Origin: Epiperipatus broadwayi
Taxonomy: Eukaryota > Onychophora > Udeonychophora > Euonychophora > Peripatidae
Direction of reading: 5' to 3'
NCBI GenBank assembly: GCA_028023455.1
Contig: JAQFVV010000012.1
Span: forward strand, 13,840,364 to 13,904,363
DNA: 64,000 bases
Every line of letters starts with the position of its first letter. Position 1 is the stretch's first letter. Of the stretch, positions 20,602 to 33,141 are shown piece after piece. Made by a program: the position numbers and the translations under genes. Under the pieces are notes generated by a model, which worked only from the letters and a program-made list of their open reading frames with translations, was not told where the DNA came from and made no database searches.

Positions 20602-22751
20602 TGTAACAGAACAGGCTTTTACCTGGTATGAAAATAGGTTAGCTAGGTCATCACAATGAATAACAAAGTATAGCTTTGATCTTTATACTTATATATACCA
20701 CATACACATTGATTTCATTCCTAGGAGAGAAGAGATGAAGAATAAACTATTAAACATATATACTTAACTTACCTCATCCATGCCATATTTCATTTCTATT
20801 ATTCTAAGTTTCAAACTCATGGAGACTCTGTATGATATCACTTAAAATACAGATAGGTGTAAACATGTGTAGGTGTTTAATGGTAGATGTGAATATGAAT
20901 TATGTGTAAATGGGCAAAAATATTTATAAATATTTGAGAGGATATGACCAATTGAAAGTTGATTATAGAAAAACATACCAAAAATTTTAACTTAACATTT
21001 GAATATATTTAATAACTATATTTACAGCAATTAATATTTTTAACAAAGAAAATTTATAACAAAATTATAAAACATTTAATTAGACATTTATGATTGTTCT
21101 TTGCTTATAATTGGTTTTAACTATTATTCCAAACCCACAAAGAATAGCCACCTAATGTCCCTATTAACATAAATGAAATTTATATTATATTTAGGATTAC
21201 CATAATCATCTTTACTTTCTATATTTATATTTGAAACTCATAATTCATTTTATTTTAATTAACTTTGTATATTGGAGTCCTATGTATGGGATTCCCCTGT
21301 TATGTGCAGTAATCATGCTATAGACAAGGAAGACCATTTATGACAGAAATAATTACTCAAATATACTGAAAACATTTAACACAACTATTAGTATAAACAA
21401 ACAAAAAAAATGTATGTGGTGTAAGTGTATAAATTTTTGGATTAAATACATATTAGATAAAATCTTGCCTTTGCCCTCTGATGATGATCGGATTAGTACA
21501 CGCTCAAGCACTCATCATAAACTATATCTTATTTTGCTTACATTAAAGGCAACAGTATTTTTTCATTATGTTACGTACTAATACTTATATTTCCCCTTTT
21601 TGTCTCTATATTAAAGTAAATAAAAAAGAATTATATCAAATATACAAATAAATAACATTAATGATGTCAAACTAAATTTAGTTTTGAAGTTTATAAGAAA
21701 AAATGTCCTAGTGAATCACTTCAGTAATCCTTTTTAATCCATTTCAGGTATAAATGGTAAATTATGAGTGTTCTTGAACATCCATTAGGTCACTTATTTT
21801 TTAAAGCCTTGGAATTTCTGTTTTGAGGTGGAAAGTTATAGGTTACATTCATTAAGAATTGTCTTGATGTTTTGTAAAGCTGGTGTAAAGTGCTAGATAA
21901 ATTCCATCCTGGTTTTGACAAGTTATATTTCTATGAGCAATGACTTTCTTTCCCCAATGTTGCTCATGCATTTAGCAATGCATATTTGTCTGTATCATTA
22001 TTTATATATTCCTTTAATGAATTATTTTGAATGAAGTAATATCAATATTTTTTGTATTATTATGTATCATCAAATTTAGATATTGCAATCTATAACTTAG
22101 AATTACAGTCACTTTGGAAATTTGAATGATCTGAATTTATTTGTGAAGATTTCAATTTTGAATTTCTTAGCTGGATAACTTTAATTCTATGTGCTTGTTC
22201 TCACTTTCTCAGATATTTAGATATTGGTTTTTAATAGTATTTCAATTGTAAATTTGAATCTCTACTTAAATTTTTTGTAGGTTATTTAGCAGATAAAAAA
22301 ACTCTCTTTGGAACAGGAGCTCATTGTTCAAAGAAAAGCAAGTTCATGGTTATTATTTAGGTCTATTGTTGAGGTCATTTTTAATAAATATTAATATATG
22401 TAATTTGTTAATAACAATAAAAAATTTATTTGATATTAATTTTTATTTCTTGATTGCATTTATTTTATCCAGTCTTATTTACCATGCATTGTTATATTGT
22501 GTTGGAGTTATAACACATTGCTAAACATTAGTTATTATGCATATCTTATAATTCAATTGAAATATGTATTTAAAGTATAATTAAGTTTGGGTTTAAAATG
22601 TGTGTTGCTATTAATGGTTTGTTAATTTTAGTACTTTAATATTTATTAATCTAGTGATTAATAAATAATGCTAATATCATGGATCTTGGATTCATATTAA
22701 GGCACATAGTGTGAAATTGGTATTGGAGGGATGTAAGTGGTACCCTTAATA
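20602..22751 (-). repeat. 3' LTR of element G
   Basis: Collinear with 25,840-28,056. Recognisable anchors are CCTGGTATGAAAATAGGTTA, AGTGAATCACT and TTGTGTTGGAGTTATAACAC. Small ORFs in it are not conserved between the two copies. Confidence 0.78.
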
Positions 22752-23389
22752 TATTCCTCCAGTAAAAATTTTAAAGATGGATTATATCTTTAATTCCTTA
22801 ATTTTCTGTTATTTAAGGGTTAGGTTAAGGTAGGCCTATGTTTTTATTTTTTTTGAGCAGTTAATGGTTTATCAAAATATTCATATTTCTTAATAATAGT
22901 TTCTATCATGTCGATAGATTATCCCAAATATTGATAAGATATAAGGTTTGTTGTTTTGCTATCCAAATATCAGTATGTTCAGTATATCTATAAAATAACT
23001 ATAAATTCATATTTGGTTTATAAAGAATCCTTTGTTCTTCCTATAACTTAAGTAAAGTAACTTTTTTTTACTGGTGTTACTAATTTCTTTTTTAATTCAA
23101 GAGATGCATGATGATCAATGTATAATCATTGACATGTTTCAATGGTTGTTAGAAAGCTGTCTGAAGAGAAGTTGCATCAAGTCTTTGTATATTTTTTTTA
23201 TTTAATTTAGATATAATTATTAGTATTTATTATTTGGGTTTGAATTAGTAATTTGTAGATTTGTATTTTATGCAAAGTTGGTTAAAAATTTAATAATTTT
23301 TCCCATGGTAGAGTTTCATAATTTGAGCATTATATGTTCCTTTAATACCATTGCCTTTATCTACCCAATACACATTTGGATCAGCACAT

Positions 23390-23600
23390 ATTACAGAATT
23401 TTTGAAAAATAAATTGTTTGGGATTGCTCACTTGTTTTAATAAGGACTTTATCACTGATTTTAAAATCATATCTAGCTTTTTTTAATAATTTTCCACTCT
23501 TCTCACTCATTTATAGCCCTTTATTATATGCCTCCATTCAATCCTTTGCTAGGTTGATAGGTGTTTTTATGAGCATAGATATGGGTCTGTATAATAAAGT
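23390..23600 (-). pseudogene. Element G integrase C-terminal remnant
   Basis: Minus-strand reading gives TPINLAKD, MEAYNKGL, then SGKLLKKARYDFKISDKVLI with interspersed stops. The pattern AYN..., KK.RYD...GDKVL is the region after the catalytic core in gypsy/retroviral integrases that leads into the chromatin-binding end. The catalytic residues are not visible. This is a pattern match, not an alignment. Confidence 0.5.
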
Positions 23601-24722
23601 TAGGGGTATGTTTTAGTTTGTTTTTGATTACTTCCTCTTAAAAAATGTATCTTCCTTTTGCAAAGAAATCTTAGCTTAAAATTTGTGTGTAATTATTAAC
23701 CCATCATGTAATACTAGGATTTGGATTGCTAGTTTTATTTTACTCTCAGGAGTATTTTCGCACAATGTCTTTATTAATATACTTGGTGTTATGAGGTCTA
23801 AGTTACTTAGGGACATATTTATTATTTATATAATGGTATACTAAAGGCTTCTATGGTGGAAGATCTGATTAGATGCAGTTAAGTTTTGTTTTAGATAACC
23901 TATGCCTTATTTAAATATAGGTCTATTTAAAAGTATTTACCTATTCTACTCTTTATTTTTGAGTCTTACTGGACTTTTTTTCGGTGTCAGTTAAATATGA
24001 TAGTTGCCATTAATTTATAAATGGAACAACTTGTTAAAGTCATCAGTCTCTGTTTCCAATAATAATGATATAATTCATCATGGGTTCCAGAAATAAAATT
24101 ATAGTTTATTTCTAAAATTTAATTTCTCAAGTATATTTGAACTAAGATCTATAATGTGTGTTCTCCTCTTTTACTTTTCCATCCTTCAATATGATTACTC
24201 CTTACATAAGTTCCAATTCACATTTTGTGGATTTTTATTTAGACTTAAAATAATTTGCTTATATCTAAAAAAAATTGGGATTATTCCATTTCTTGTAATT
24301 TGGTTTCCATAACCTGGGTTGTAATGCTATAGGTCCATTTTTATTATAAGCTTATTAAGCAGTTGTATTTGTACACATAATAAATGTGAATGGGCCTTGA
24401 TAGGTATTACATAGTTTTTGGATCATAGTACTTTTTGAATTCTTACTGGGTGGCATTTTAATTTCAAATACTATCCATTAATTAGTTTTTTGATTTCAAT
24501 CAGCTCCTCCATTATAGAAGACTTTTAAATATCTTAATTTACACTTAAGATAGTTAAGCATGGTCACTTCATTTAATATTTTCCAAACTTCATCAAAGTT
24601 GTGGTATTTCTCATCTATAAGAAAGTATGATATGGAAGTATTCCTTTCTAATAGTTGTCAATTAATTTAGGAATTTAAGAAACATTTTAAATTTAATTTT
24701 ATGATAAATATCAATATAATGG

Positions 24723-25225
24723 TTATGATTCCAGACATTCACCAATTTTATTTATCACTGATATTTTTATCTTGAGATCTTCATTAATATTTTTAATATT
24801 TGTGTTTATTTTAATTTTTATGGACTCATCTCTAAAACTATGATTAATTTTAAATTCTTCTACTGTAGTATTTATTTTGCTATCAATTCTCTCTTCAACT
24901 TTTTCAAGTTTTTGTTTGCCTCTGCAGTTTTTCTCTTCCATCATTTTCTCTAATGATAGTAATTTAATACCACTGTCATCTTTTAGTTTAGTTTCCTTGC
25001 TTTCTATATTTTTGGATATATTTTCTATCTTTTTAGTAAAAACGTTTATCATACCTGCCTTGGATTCAGGTAAATTGGTCATTATATTTGCGAACATTTG
25101 CTGTTGTTGATTTGCTAATATTTGTCACATTCCTTCTGCCATCTGTTGTAGAAGATTTGTGGGAATTTATTGCAATATTGTCATTTTCTTCAACCAGACA
25201 TCATCTAAAATAGCACTCTCCATTT
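24723..25225 (-). pseudogene. Element G gag-like coiled-coil region
   Basis: Minus-strand frame 24,723-25,097 (124 codons) is rich in Lys, Glu, Asn and Ile with a heptad-like pattern (KKIENISKNIESKETKLKDD, EKVEERIDSKINTTVEEFKI). Upstream the frame extends to an ATG near 25,208 (MESAILDDVWLKKM) with two stops. Further upstream to about 25,640 another K/E-rich frame is visible. The arrangement, a coiled coil at the start of the interior, parallels element D gag. No knuckle or capsid motif is seen, so the gag call rests on position and composition. Confidence 0.5.
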
Positions 25226-25839
25226 TTTTTAGTATTCATTTTGTTTCGTATTTCAACTTCATTTGCTTTTTCAATATTTATTTCTAATTGCAACATTTTG
25301 ATTTGGCTTCTAGTAATAATGAATTTTCTAATACTTTATTTTAATTTATTATACTACTGCTTATTTCAACTTTTGAATTGCAACAAAGATTTATTTATGG
25401 AAATATTCATCATTGCTATATATTTTTGTCAAAAAATTAATTTTATGTTTACAGAGATTGTTGTTTTATTTGACTTTTTTCTTTTACTATATAATTTTTC
25501 CATTTCAAAACAACTTAAATTGTTGGCTATCACTTGTTTTAGTTGGGTTTTGATTCTCAATAAATTTCCACATTCAAGTTCAATTTGTCATATCAAGAAA
25601 AATTTTATAAATATGTTTATGTTTTACTATTGAAAATATGTAATTGTATAGTAATATAAATTCAGATTAATCAGCAATTGGATATTTTTTATATGTATAA
25701 CTGAGTGTGATATTAATATATGATTCTAGTCATACTAATATATGATTTTCACCATGACTGGTATCACTATATATAATGGAATGAGACTAGAATCATACTA
25801 TTGATATTTGTTTTGAGCCCAACAATTAGTTGTGCCATA

Positions 25840-28056
25840 TGTAACAGAAAGGGCTTTTACCTGGTATGAAAATAGGTTAGCTAAGTCATCACAATAAATA
25901 ACATAATATATCTTTGATCTTTGTACCTATATATATCACATACACATTGATTTTATTCCCAGGACAGGAGAGATTAAGAATAAACTAATTATTAAATACA
26001 TACCTAAATCACCTCATCCATGCTATATTTCATTTCTGTTATCCCAAGTTTCAAACTCATGGAGATTCTGCATGATCTTTTAATTTAGGCTATATTAGTA
26101 TCACTTAAAATACAGATAGATGTAAACATGTGTAGGTGTTTAATGGTAGGTGTGAATATGAACTTATGTGTAAATGGGCAAAATATTTATAAATATGTGA
26201 GAAGATATGATCAATTGAAAGTTGACTATAGAAAAACATACCAAGAGTTTTAATTTAATATTTGAATTTATATTTAATAAGTATATTTACAGAGATTAAT
26301 ATTTTTAACAAAGAAAATTTGCTTATAATTGGTTCTAATTATTATCCCAAACCCTGATCCCCAGAAAGAAAGTCACTTGATGTCCCTATTAACATAAATG
26401 AAATTTATATTATGCTTAGGATTACTACACTCATCTTTATTTTTTATGTTTTTACTTGAAACTCATAATTCATTTTATTTTAATTAACTTTGTATATTGG
26501 ATTCCTATCTGTCATTGTCATGATATGGGATTCCTCTGTTATGTACTGTAGTCATGCTATAGACAAAGAAGACTATTTATGACAAAAATAATTTGTCAAA
26601 TCTATTGAAAACATTTAACACAACTATTAGTATAAACAAATTAAGAAAAATATATGTGGTGCAAGTATATAAATTTTTGGATTAAATACATATTAGGGAA
26701 AATCTTACCTTTCTCCTCTGATGATGATCAGATTAGTACACACTCAAATGCTCATTATAAACTATATCTTATTTTTCTTACACTAAAGGTAATAATAGTT
26801 CTTCATTATGTTATGTACTAATACTTATATTCCCCCTTTTTGTCTATATATTAAAGTAAAGAAAAAAAATTGTATCAAATATACAAATAAATAACATTAA
26901 TGACAGGAACTTAAATTTAGTTTTGAAGATTATAAGGAAAAATGTCCTAGTGAATCACTCCAGTAATCCTTGTTAATCAATTTCAGATATAGATGGCAAA
27001 TTGTTAGCATTCTAGAACACCCATTAGGTCACTTATCCTTTATAGTCTTAGAATTTCTGCTTTGAAGTAGAGCATTATAAGATCGGTTCATTAAGAATCA
27101 ATTTGATGTTTCTTAGTGCAGGTGTAAAGTACTAGGTCATTTCCATCCCAGTTCTGACAAGTTATAGCTCCATGAATGATGACTTTCTTTCTCTGATGTC
27201 ACTTTTACATTTACCAATGCATATTTGTCTGTATCATTATTTATATATTTCTTTAATGAATTATTTTGAGTGAAATAATATCAATATTTTTTGTATTATT
27301 GTATATCCTTGAATTTAGATATTGCGATCTATAACTTAGAATTACAGACACTTTGGAAATTCGAATAACCTGAATTTACTTGCAAAGATTTCAATTTCTA
27401 ATTTCTTAGTTGGTTAACTTTAATTCTATGTGCTTATTCTCATTTTCTTGGATATTCAGATATCGGTTTTTAAAAACACTTCAACTCAAAATTGGCTGGC
27501 ATTTCTCTTCAAATTGTAAATTCAAATCCTCTACCTTAATTTTTTGTAGGTTATTCAGCAGATAAGAAATTTTATCTCTCTTTGGAGAAAAAGCTCATTG
27601 TTCAAAGAAAAGCAAGTTTATAATTATCATTTATGTCTATTGTTGATGTCATTTTAAATAAATATTAATATATGTAATTAGTTTATAACAATAAAAATTT
27701 TATTTGATATTTCTTTACTTTAATATTAATTTTTATTTCTTCATTGGGTTCATTTTATCCAATCTTACTTACATGCAATGTTATATTGTGTTGGAGTTAT
27801 AACACATTTAACAATGTAATAATTGCTAAAGGTTAGTTATCATGTATGTCTTATAATTTAATTGAAATATGTATTTATAGTATAATTAAGTTTGGATTTA
27901 AAATGTGTAATGCAATTAATGGCTTTTCAATTTTAGTGCTTTAACAGTTATTAATCTAGTGATTAATAGATAATGCTAATATCGTGGAATTTGGATTTGG
28001 ATTAAGCCGCATGTTGTGTAATAGGTATTGGAAAGATATAAGGGATACTCATAACA
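25840..28056 (-). repeat. 5' LTR of element G
   Basis: Right-hand copy, starting TGTAACAGAAAGG and ending near ATACTCATAACA. It contains a few small indels relative to the left copy. Confidence 0.78.
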
Positions 28057-28256
28057 ATGAATATTATGTAAAATATTGTTGAGTAAGTGTTTGTTTCTAT
28101 TTTCTTTTTTCCTAAGAGGGAAGCAATGTAACTGTATGAGTTTCATGGCATACAACAACACAGTAGTGTGTGTGCATATATATATATATATATGTATATA
28201 TATGATAAACAAAACAAGTAATAAATTTTGTAACTTGCTCTTAGCTTGAATTTTAT

Positions 28257-29290
28257 GATCACTTGATGGAGCTTTACCAATAGCTCCTAACAAGCTTTTG
28301 TTTACATAAACGCTGAGAGAGATAGAATTCAATATCTCTTTCATTGTCTCCAACCTTTAGACCATGGTTTCGAGCTAATTGGTTCATGTCAGTAAAGGGT
28401 AGGAAGACCAGAAACTAGATCTAAATACTAACTCTACAATCAGCATTTATGAAACACGTTTCTATCAGTTTGAAAGCATGAATTTTTCAAATATGTAAAT
28501 ATCTTCAAATCCAGCCAAACAAACTAAACAGCTATATGGGTCTGAAATCAGTTCAGTTTCACCATATAGTAAAAGCCTCTGCAATATATATCATTGCAAA
28601 AATCTTCAAGGATACATTTATGATAAACAAAACAAGTTATAAATTTTGTAACTTGCTCTTAGCTTGCATTTTATGATCACTAGATGGAGCTTTACCAATA
28701 GCTCCTAACAAGCTCCATGTACATGTCCTGTATATGTGGGGTTCATATTGGCCTTAGGTCAACATGGGTGTGACAAGATCTCGGCCTCAGGGTGGCCTTC
28801 GAGCATTCCATTATCAGATTTTCAATTGGATGGACAGTTGAAGAGTTGAAGTGTGTAGTAGATTGGAGCCTGTCCATTAAAGTATGAAGATTGTCTATCT
28901 TAATATATATCTGAACACTTATAGTATATATGTGTGGGAGATGATAATCTGGACCAACTGATGATTGCTGTTTTAGCATGAAATATGTATATTGGTGATT
29001 ATTTATCTTTTTAGCATATATATGCTTGAGTGTATCGGTGTTATTAGATAGTGGAGAGTGTTGGGTCATCTGAAAGTCTGTGCTCATATACCCTATATTA
29101 AATGCTGATTGTAGAGTTAGTATTTAGATTAGTTTTTAGTGTTCCTACCCTTTACTGACGTGAACCAATTAACTCGAAAACATGATCTAAAGGTTGGAGA
29201 CAATGAAAGAGATATTGAATTCTATCTCTCTCAGCATTTATGTAAATAAAAGCTTTTTAGGAGCTATTGGTAAAGCTCCATCTAGTGATC
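28257..29290. repeat. Large inverted repeat with about 195 bp arms
   Basis: The left arm (28,257-28,452) is the reverse complement of 29,095-29,290 with modest divergence. A third, partial copy in the left orientation lies at 28,615-28,715 (ACTTGCTCTTAGCTTG...GGAGCTTTACCAATAGCTCC). The arms translate openly in two frames: one gives METMKEILNSISLS, the other VGDNERDIEFYLSQ. Neither is recognised. A 114-codon minus-strand frame (28,743-29,087) fills the loop and shows no known motif. The structure could be a fold-back element or two opposed copies of one repeat. Confidence 0.75.
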
Positions 29291-30440
29291 ATATATATAA
29301 AATTGAAAGGAAAAGTAGAAATAAACAGGCAAATTTTTTGCATGTATTTTCTACATTTCACTGGAGTAATAGTGAGGGATGAAATAATTTTGAATTTCAA
29401 AATAAAATTTTATTATGAAATAAACATTTAAAAAGGTCTAAGTAATATTTTTATTTAATTCTGATTTTGAAATTAAAACAATCGTGTTTTATGTTAAAAT
29501 AAATTTATTGATAATTGTAAAAATCCACTATCTATTTTAGAAATATTTTTTTAAATTAAAGCTTGTATAACATTTTGATAAAATTTATACTATCTATTTT
29601 AAAAGTCTTTTTTTAAGTAGTGCTTGTAATTATACTTTGATAAAATTCCAAAATTGCTTTGAAAAGAGTTAAGGTGGATAGAAAAGATAGGAATTGATAA
29701 AGATAAAAACATTTTGAGTTAATGAATTTTCCCCACCTCATCCTAACTATAAAAAGAGTTGATAGAAAGATTAGAGCACTTAGTTTTCAGAGTTATACAG
29801 AGCAAATATGAAGAAATAGCAGAAGGCAAGGGATAGTGGATTTAGTGGCAGTTACTAGATCATGATGGTGGAGTTTGGATTCATGTGGTAGAAAAGGGTC
29901 AATGTCCAATATTCCATAGCCCTAATGTGGATGAAGATGGCTGCCTGCCTGAAGTCTACCCAATCCTAGGACAAATAAAGATCATTGCAGGACAGCAGTT
30001 ATCTGGATATACCATTACCAGTGATGACAGAGTTTAGCCAGAGAGGCCATCAACTTGCTGAATAATTAGTTATATGTACGCTTATTAATGTATGTGCAAA
30101 AAACACAGATAAATATAAACCACTAAACATCACATGATCACCATCTCTTATACTAGCACATAATTGTTATTAACAAGGCAAAACTCTCCATACAGTAATG
30201 CCACCCTGTACTTCTGGCATCCATTGATTATTCTGGTTGGCACAGGATGGCACTAGTGTATGGAGAGTTTTGCCTTATTTAATAACAGATAAATGTACCA
30301 TGCCATAGTTATATAGAGGGCAGCTGATGAGTTATTTTAAATAATTCATTCAGAATGATATTTAAAACCTATATTTTAAAAGGAATACAAGTAAATTTTT
30401 GAGTCAAACATCTGAAGAAATAATTTATACATGATTATAT
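29291..30440 (+). repeat. Dispersed repeat R1, copy 2, interrupted by SR1
   Basis: Collinear with 11,862-12,690. About 320 bp longer: one extra block is SR1 (30,115-30,284), another is a local duplication near 29,540-29,640 (CTATCTATTTTA units). The coding-like stretch (29,846-30,033) reads VWIHVVEKGQ then FHSPNVDEDGCLPEVYPIL and stays open longer than in copy 1. Confidence 0.75.
30115..30284. mobile_element. Short non-autonomous insertion SR1, copy 1
   Basis: Absent from the same place in R1 copy 1, so it is a true insertion of 170 bp. It is flanked by the 10 bp direct repeat ACAGATAAAT (30,105-30,114 and 30,285-30,294). It contains a 35 bp imperfect inverted repeat (30,175-30,209 and 30,242-30,276) beginning AAGGCAAAACTCTCCATACA. 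Other copies lie at about 33,003-33,141, 39,390-39,570 and 63,820-63,925. Confidence 0.85.
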
Positions 30441-30489
30441 GTATTGAACTAGGTCAATTTAAAAGTAGTTGCTTAATTGGGTTTCAATC

Positions 30490-32261
30490 CCATTTAACAT
30501 AATTTTATATTTTTAATATTATGTGAACGGATTGGCCCTTCAAGCAGAGGGAAGAATACCATTGATAGCAAAGCCATCAACAATAACCACAATCAGAATC
30601 TGTTAAAAACATAGGTGATTTATATAATAAAAACTTTTTAGAAATTATTGACCTGCTTGGGAAGCTTTCCAATAATTCAAGACCATCTTTGAAGAATCAC
30701 TAGTAAACAAGTTCAAGAACTTCTATGCAAAACAATTCAAAATGAATTAGTGAATTTAATGAGAAGTAAAATCCAGAACTAGATTATTAATCAAATGAAA
30801 TCAGGAAAATATTGTGTTGTAATTCTTGACTGCACTCCAGAGATCTGCTACAAAGAACAAACATTTCTTATACTTAGATATATCTCTGATGGTAAAGAAT
30901 ATGGTTCAGTCAGTGATATTTATAAACAGCTTATTAAATTAATAAATGTAGAAAGCAGTTTCACAAAATTCTCTAGGATTAAACAATAATAACAGAGGAA
31001 AATGGTATGATAATGGTTCAAATTTCTGGAGTTTAAGGAAAATTCAAGAGCAACTTTTTACATCTTGTGCTTGGCACAATTATAATTTTGTTTTGGCATA
31101 TATATCTAAAACTTTTCCTGATGCATTAACTTTCTTCGTGTTTCAGTCCCTTTGTGTTTTTTTATCATCATCCACAATGAAATGTTCAGTTCTCCATAAA
31201 TATGTTAAAAGTCCTAACATGAAGCTTTTTTGTGACACAAGGTGGAAATGTCACATTCAAAGTGTTAAGATAGTAAAATATCAAATACATGATATATATG
31301 ATGCACTTCTTGAAATATCAGAAACATCAGAAAATTCTCAAGTTAAAAGTAAAGCAGAATCACTTGCACACTTAATAAAAAATTAGAAGTTTATAGAATT
31401 CTTCATTTTTTATATGATATACTTTTCCATATAAATTTTGTTAGCAAGTAATTTCAAAATGATTTTATGGATATTTCTGTGGTTTCTTCATTTGAAAAGT
31501 TATTATGTTGGTTGGTCAAATACAGTTATGCTGGGTTCAAACAATTATTAATTGAGGCAAAATTACTCACAAAAGATTTGGAGATAATTCCAGAATTTCA
31601 AAATTAAAAAGTTGAGAAAAATAAAGAAATATTTTAGTTATGAAGTCAATGATGAGCCAATTGTAAATTTTTTGAATGTAGCTCTGAATAAAGCAAAACA
31701 ATAATTAAAAACTTGATTTGAACAATAGAAAAACATAGATATATTTGGATTTTTGGGGAAATTTTACAAAATGAAAAAAGATGAACTAAAAAGCATGCAC
31801 TACCATTAGAAATTGCTATGAGGAATAAAAATGTTTCAATTTCTAACAGAAAAGAATACTGCTTTTCCTAATCTTTTTATTGCTCTTCAGATATATTAGC
31901 CATACCAGTGTTTATTGCTTTTGGAAAAAAAATGTTTTCTAGGTTAAAACTAATAAAAAATTAATTAAGGTCAACTATGATTCAAGATTCACTAAACAAT
32001 TCAACAATCCTATCCATTGTAAATTAAAAATCACAACAGCTAGATTTAATTCATTTTTAGATTTCTTCAAGCAGAAAATATTTTTAAACATTGCTTTATA
32101 TTGTTCAATATAGATTATATATACTTCATTTAAATGTTGCTATTCAATTACTAATTTTATATATTAAAAATTATGTACATATTTATAAAAGTTAAAACAT
32201 ATTTTGAAGGGTCCCCACAAAAAAATCCAATTGTGCCCTGCACTAATTGAATCCAGCCCTG
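30490..32261 (+). mobile_element. Decayed hAT element encoding a ZMYM1-like transposase
   Basis: The transposase remnant on the plus strand is followed at 32,205-32,261 by non-coding sequence ending AATCCAGCCCTG. Its complement CAGGGCTGGATT has the CAGGG start typical of hAT terminal inverted repeats. I did not find the matching left terminus, so the 5' end is probably lost or diverged. Confidence 0.72.
30530..32115 (+). pseudogene. hAT transposase (DUF4371/ZMYM1-like), broken
   Basis: Would cut and paste the hAT element. Order of recognisable blocks: a KYCVVILDCTPEICYKEQ region (frame 30,795-30,989), matching the catalytic-domain start of ZMYM1-like proteins. Next, DALTFFVFQSLCVFLSSST and LFCDTRWKCHIQSVK then YDALLEISETSENSQ (31,093-31,386), the conserved DTRW region. 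Then KIRKYFSYEVNDEP-like sequence near 31,610-31,670, and the dimerisation region with STMIQDSLNNSTILSI near 31,970-32,010. Frames change at least four times and stops are frequent. Domesticated host relatives exist, but this copy is clearly dead. Confidence 0.8.
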
Positions 32262-33002
32262 ATTGTCTGGAAAATAGGAGAAATGTAAAGATGAAAGAGG
32301 TAGAGATTTTTTGTTTAGCCTTCATGATGATAACAGAAAATATGAAGATGGAAAATTAGGAATTTATCTAACATTTTTCTCTTTAAAATAGGATAATAGA
32401 AGCAAAATATATATATCTGTGCTACAAAAACATTTTGTTTGTTGATTGAATGGAATGATGTGGATCTAAATGGAAAGTTTATAGTTATATTAAAAAGACT
32501 TGACTTGGGAAACAGGGTATATAGAGATATGATATGTGCAGAAACATCTGGGTTATTGTAGGAGAGACCATTTTACATCATATTATTTCATCTTCAATTA
32601 TTAAAAAGCAATGGTTGTTTTTTTTTTTGGCATTGACTGATTCTAGAAATAGTATTTTGATCTGGGTATAAATATGATAATTTTAATGTAATGTTTATGT
32701 TGGGAAATAATTTTTAACTCTAAATAATTAATTTATTGGTCTTATCTTTCATCTTGTAAAATTATTTTATGAATAGCTTTATTATGAACAGCTTATAGGA
32801 AATATTTTCATTAATATATTCTCTCATAATAATTTACATATTTTTTAAAAATTTCAAATTCTTTAGTTTATCAATTTTCAAACTAAAAAATATTATTTAT
32901 CATATTAAATTGAAAAATCATTTCAATGAGATAAAAAGTTTTTGTTTTTTTTTAATTTGAAAATACTATAGAATGTGATTGTTTTTATGATGATATTTAA
33001 AA
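32262..33002. other. Stretch without recognisable genes
   Basis: AT-rich sequence between the hAT element and SR1 copy 2. No coding or repeat signal was seen. Confidence 0.4.
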
Positions 33003-33141
33003 CAGGCAAAACTCTCCATACAGTAGTGCCACTCAGTGCAAGCCAGAGTAATCAATGGATGCCAGAAGGTTTATGCATAAAATCCCTATCTAGTGCTTAC
33101 TCATCCAATAGTCCCAGACTAGTTTCTCACGTGATGTTTAT
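33003..33141. repeat. SR1 copy 2
   Basis: Starts AGGCAAAACTCTCCATACAG, continues GCCACTCAGTGCAAGCCAGA and GTAATCAATGGATGCCAGAA, and ends near CGTGATGTTTA, the same end motif as copies 1 and 3 read on the appropriate strand. The 89-codon frame over it is accidental. Confidence 0.75.

Larger units (their letters stand above)
20602..28056 (-). mobile_element. Old LTR retrotransposon G with about 2.2 kb LTRs
   Basis: Direct repeats 20,602-22,751 and 25,840-28,056 start with the same TGTAACAGA(A) and stay collinear over about 2.15 kb with many scattered differences. On the minus strand TATGGCACAACTAATTG follows the right LTR (primer-site position), and ACTGGAGGAA precedes the left LTR (polypurine position). 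The interior contains coiled-coil gag-like sequence (24.7-25.6 kb) and an integrase C-terminal fragment (23.4-23.6 kb), both on the minus strand. The flanks (ATACA and ATGAA) do not form a convincing target duplication, as expected for an old copy. An alternative is a segmental duplication around unrelated sequence, but the retroelement content favours an LTR element. Confidence 0.72.

Noticed and set aside
25241-25633. 130-codon plus-strand ORF as a membrane protein gene
   Set aside because: It is the complement of Lys/Glu-rich element G sequence; antisense of such sequence is always hydrophobic and looks membrane-like.
20602-28056. Interpretation as a plain segmental duplication
   Set aside because: Retroelement-like content between the repeats and candidate primer and polypurine sites favour an LTR element, although the call remains below certainty.
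27976-28353. 125-codon minus-strand ORF as a gene
   Set aside because: It crosses the edge of the element G LTR, a (TA)n tract and an inverted-repeat arm; only the arm portion recurs.
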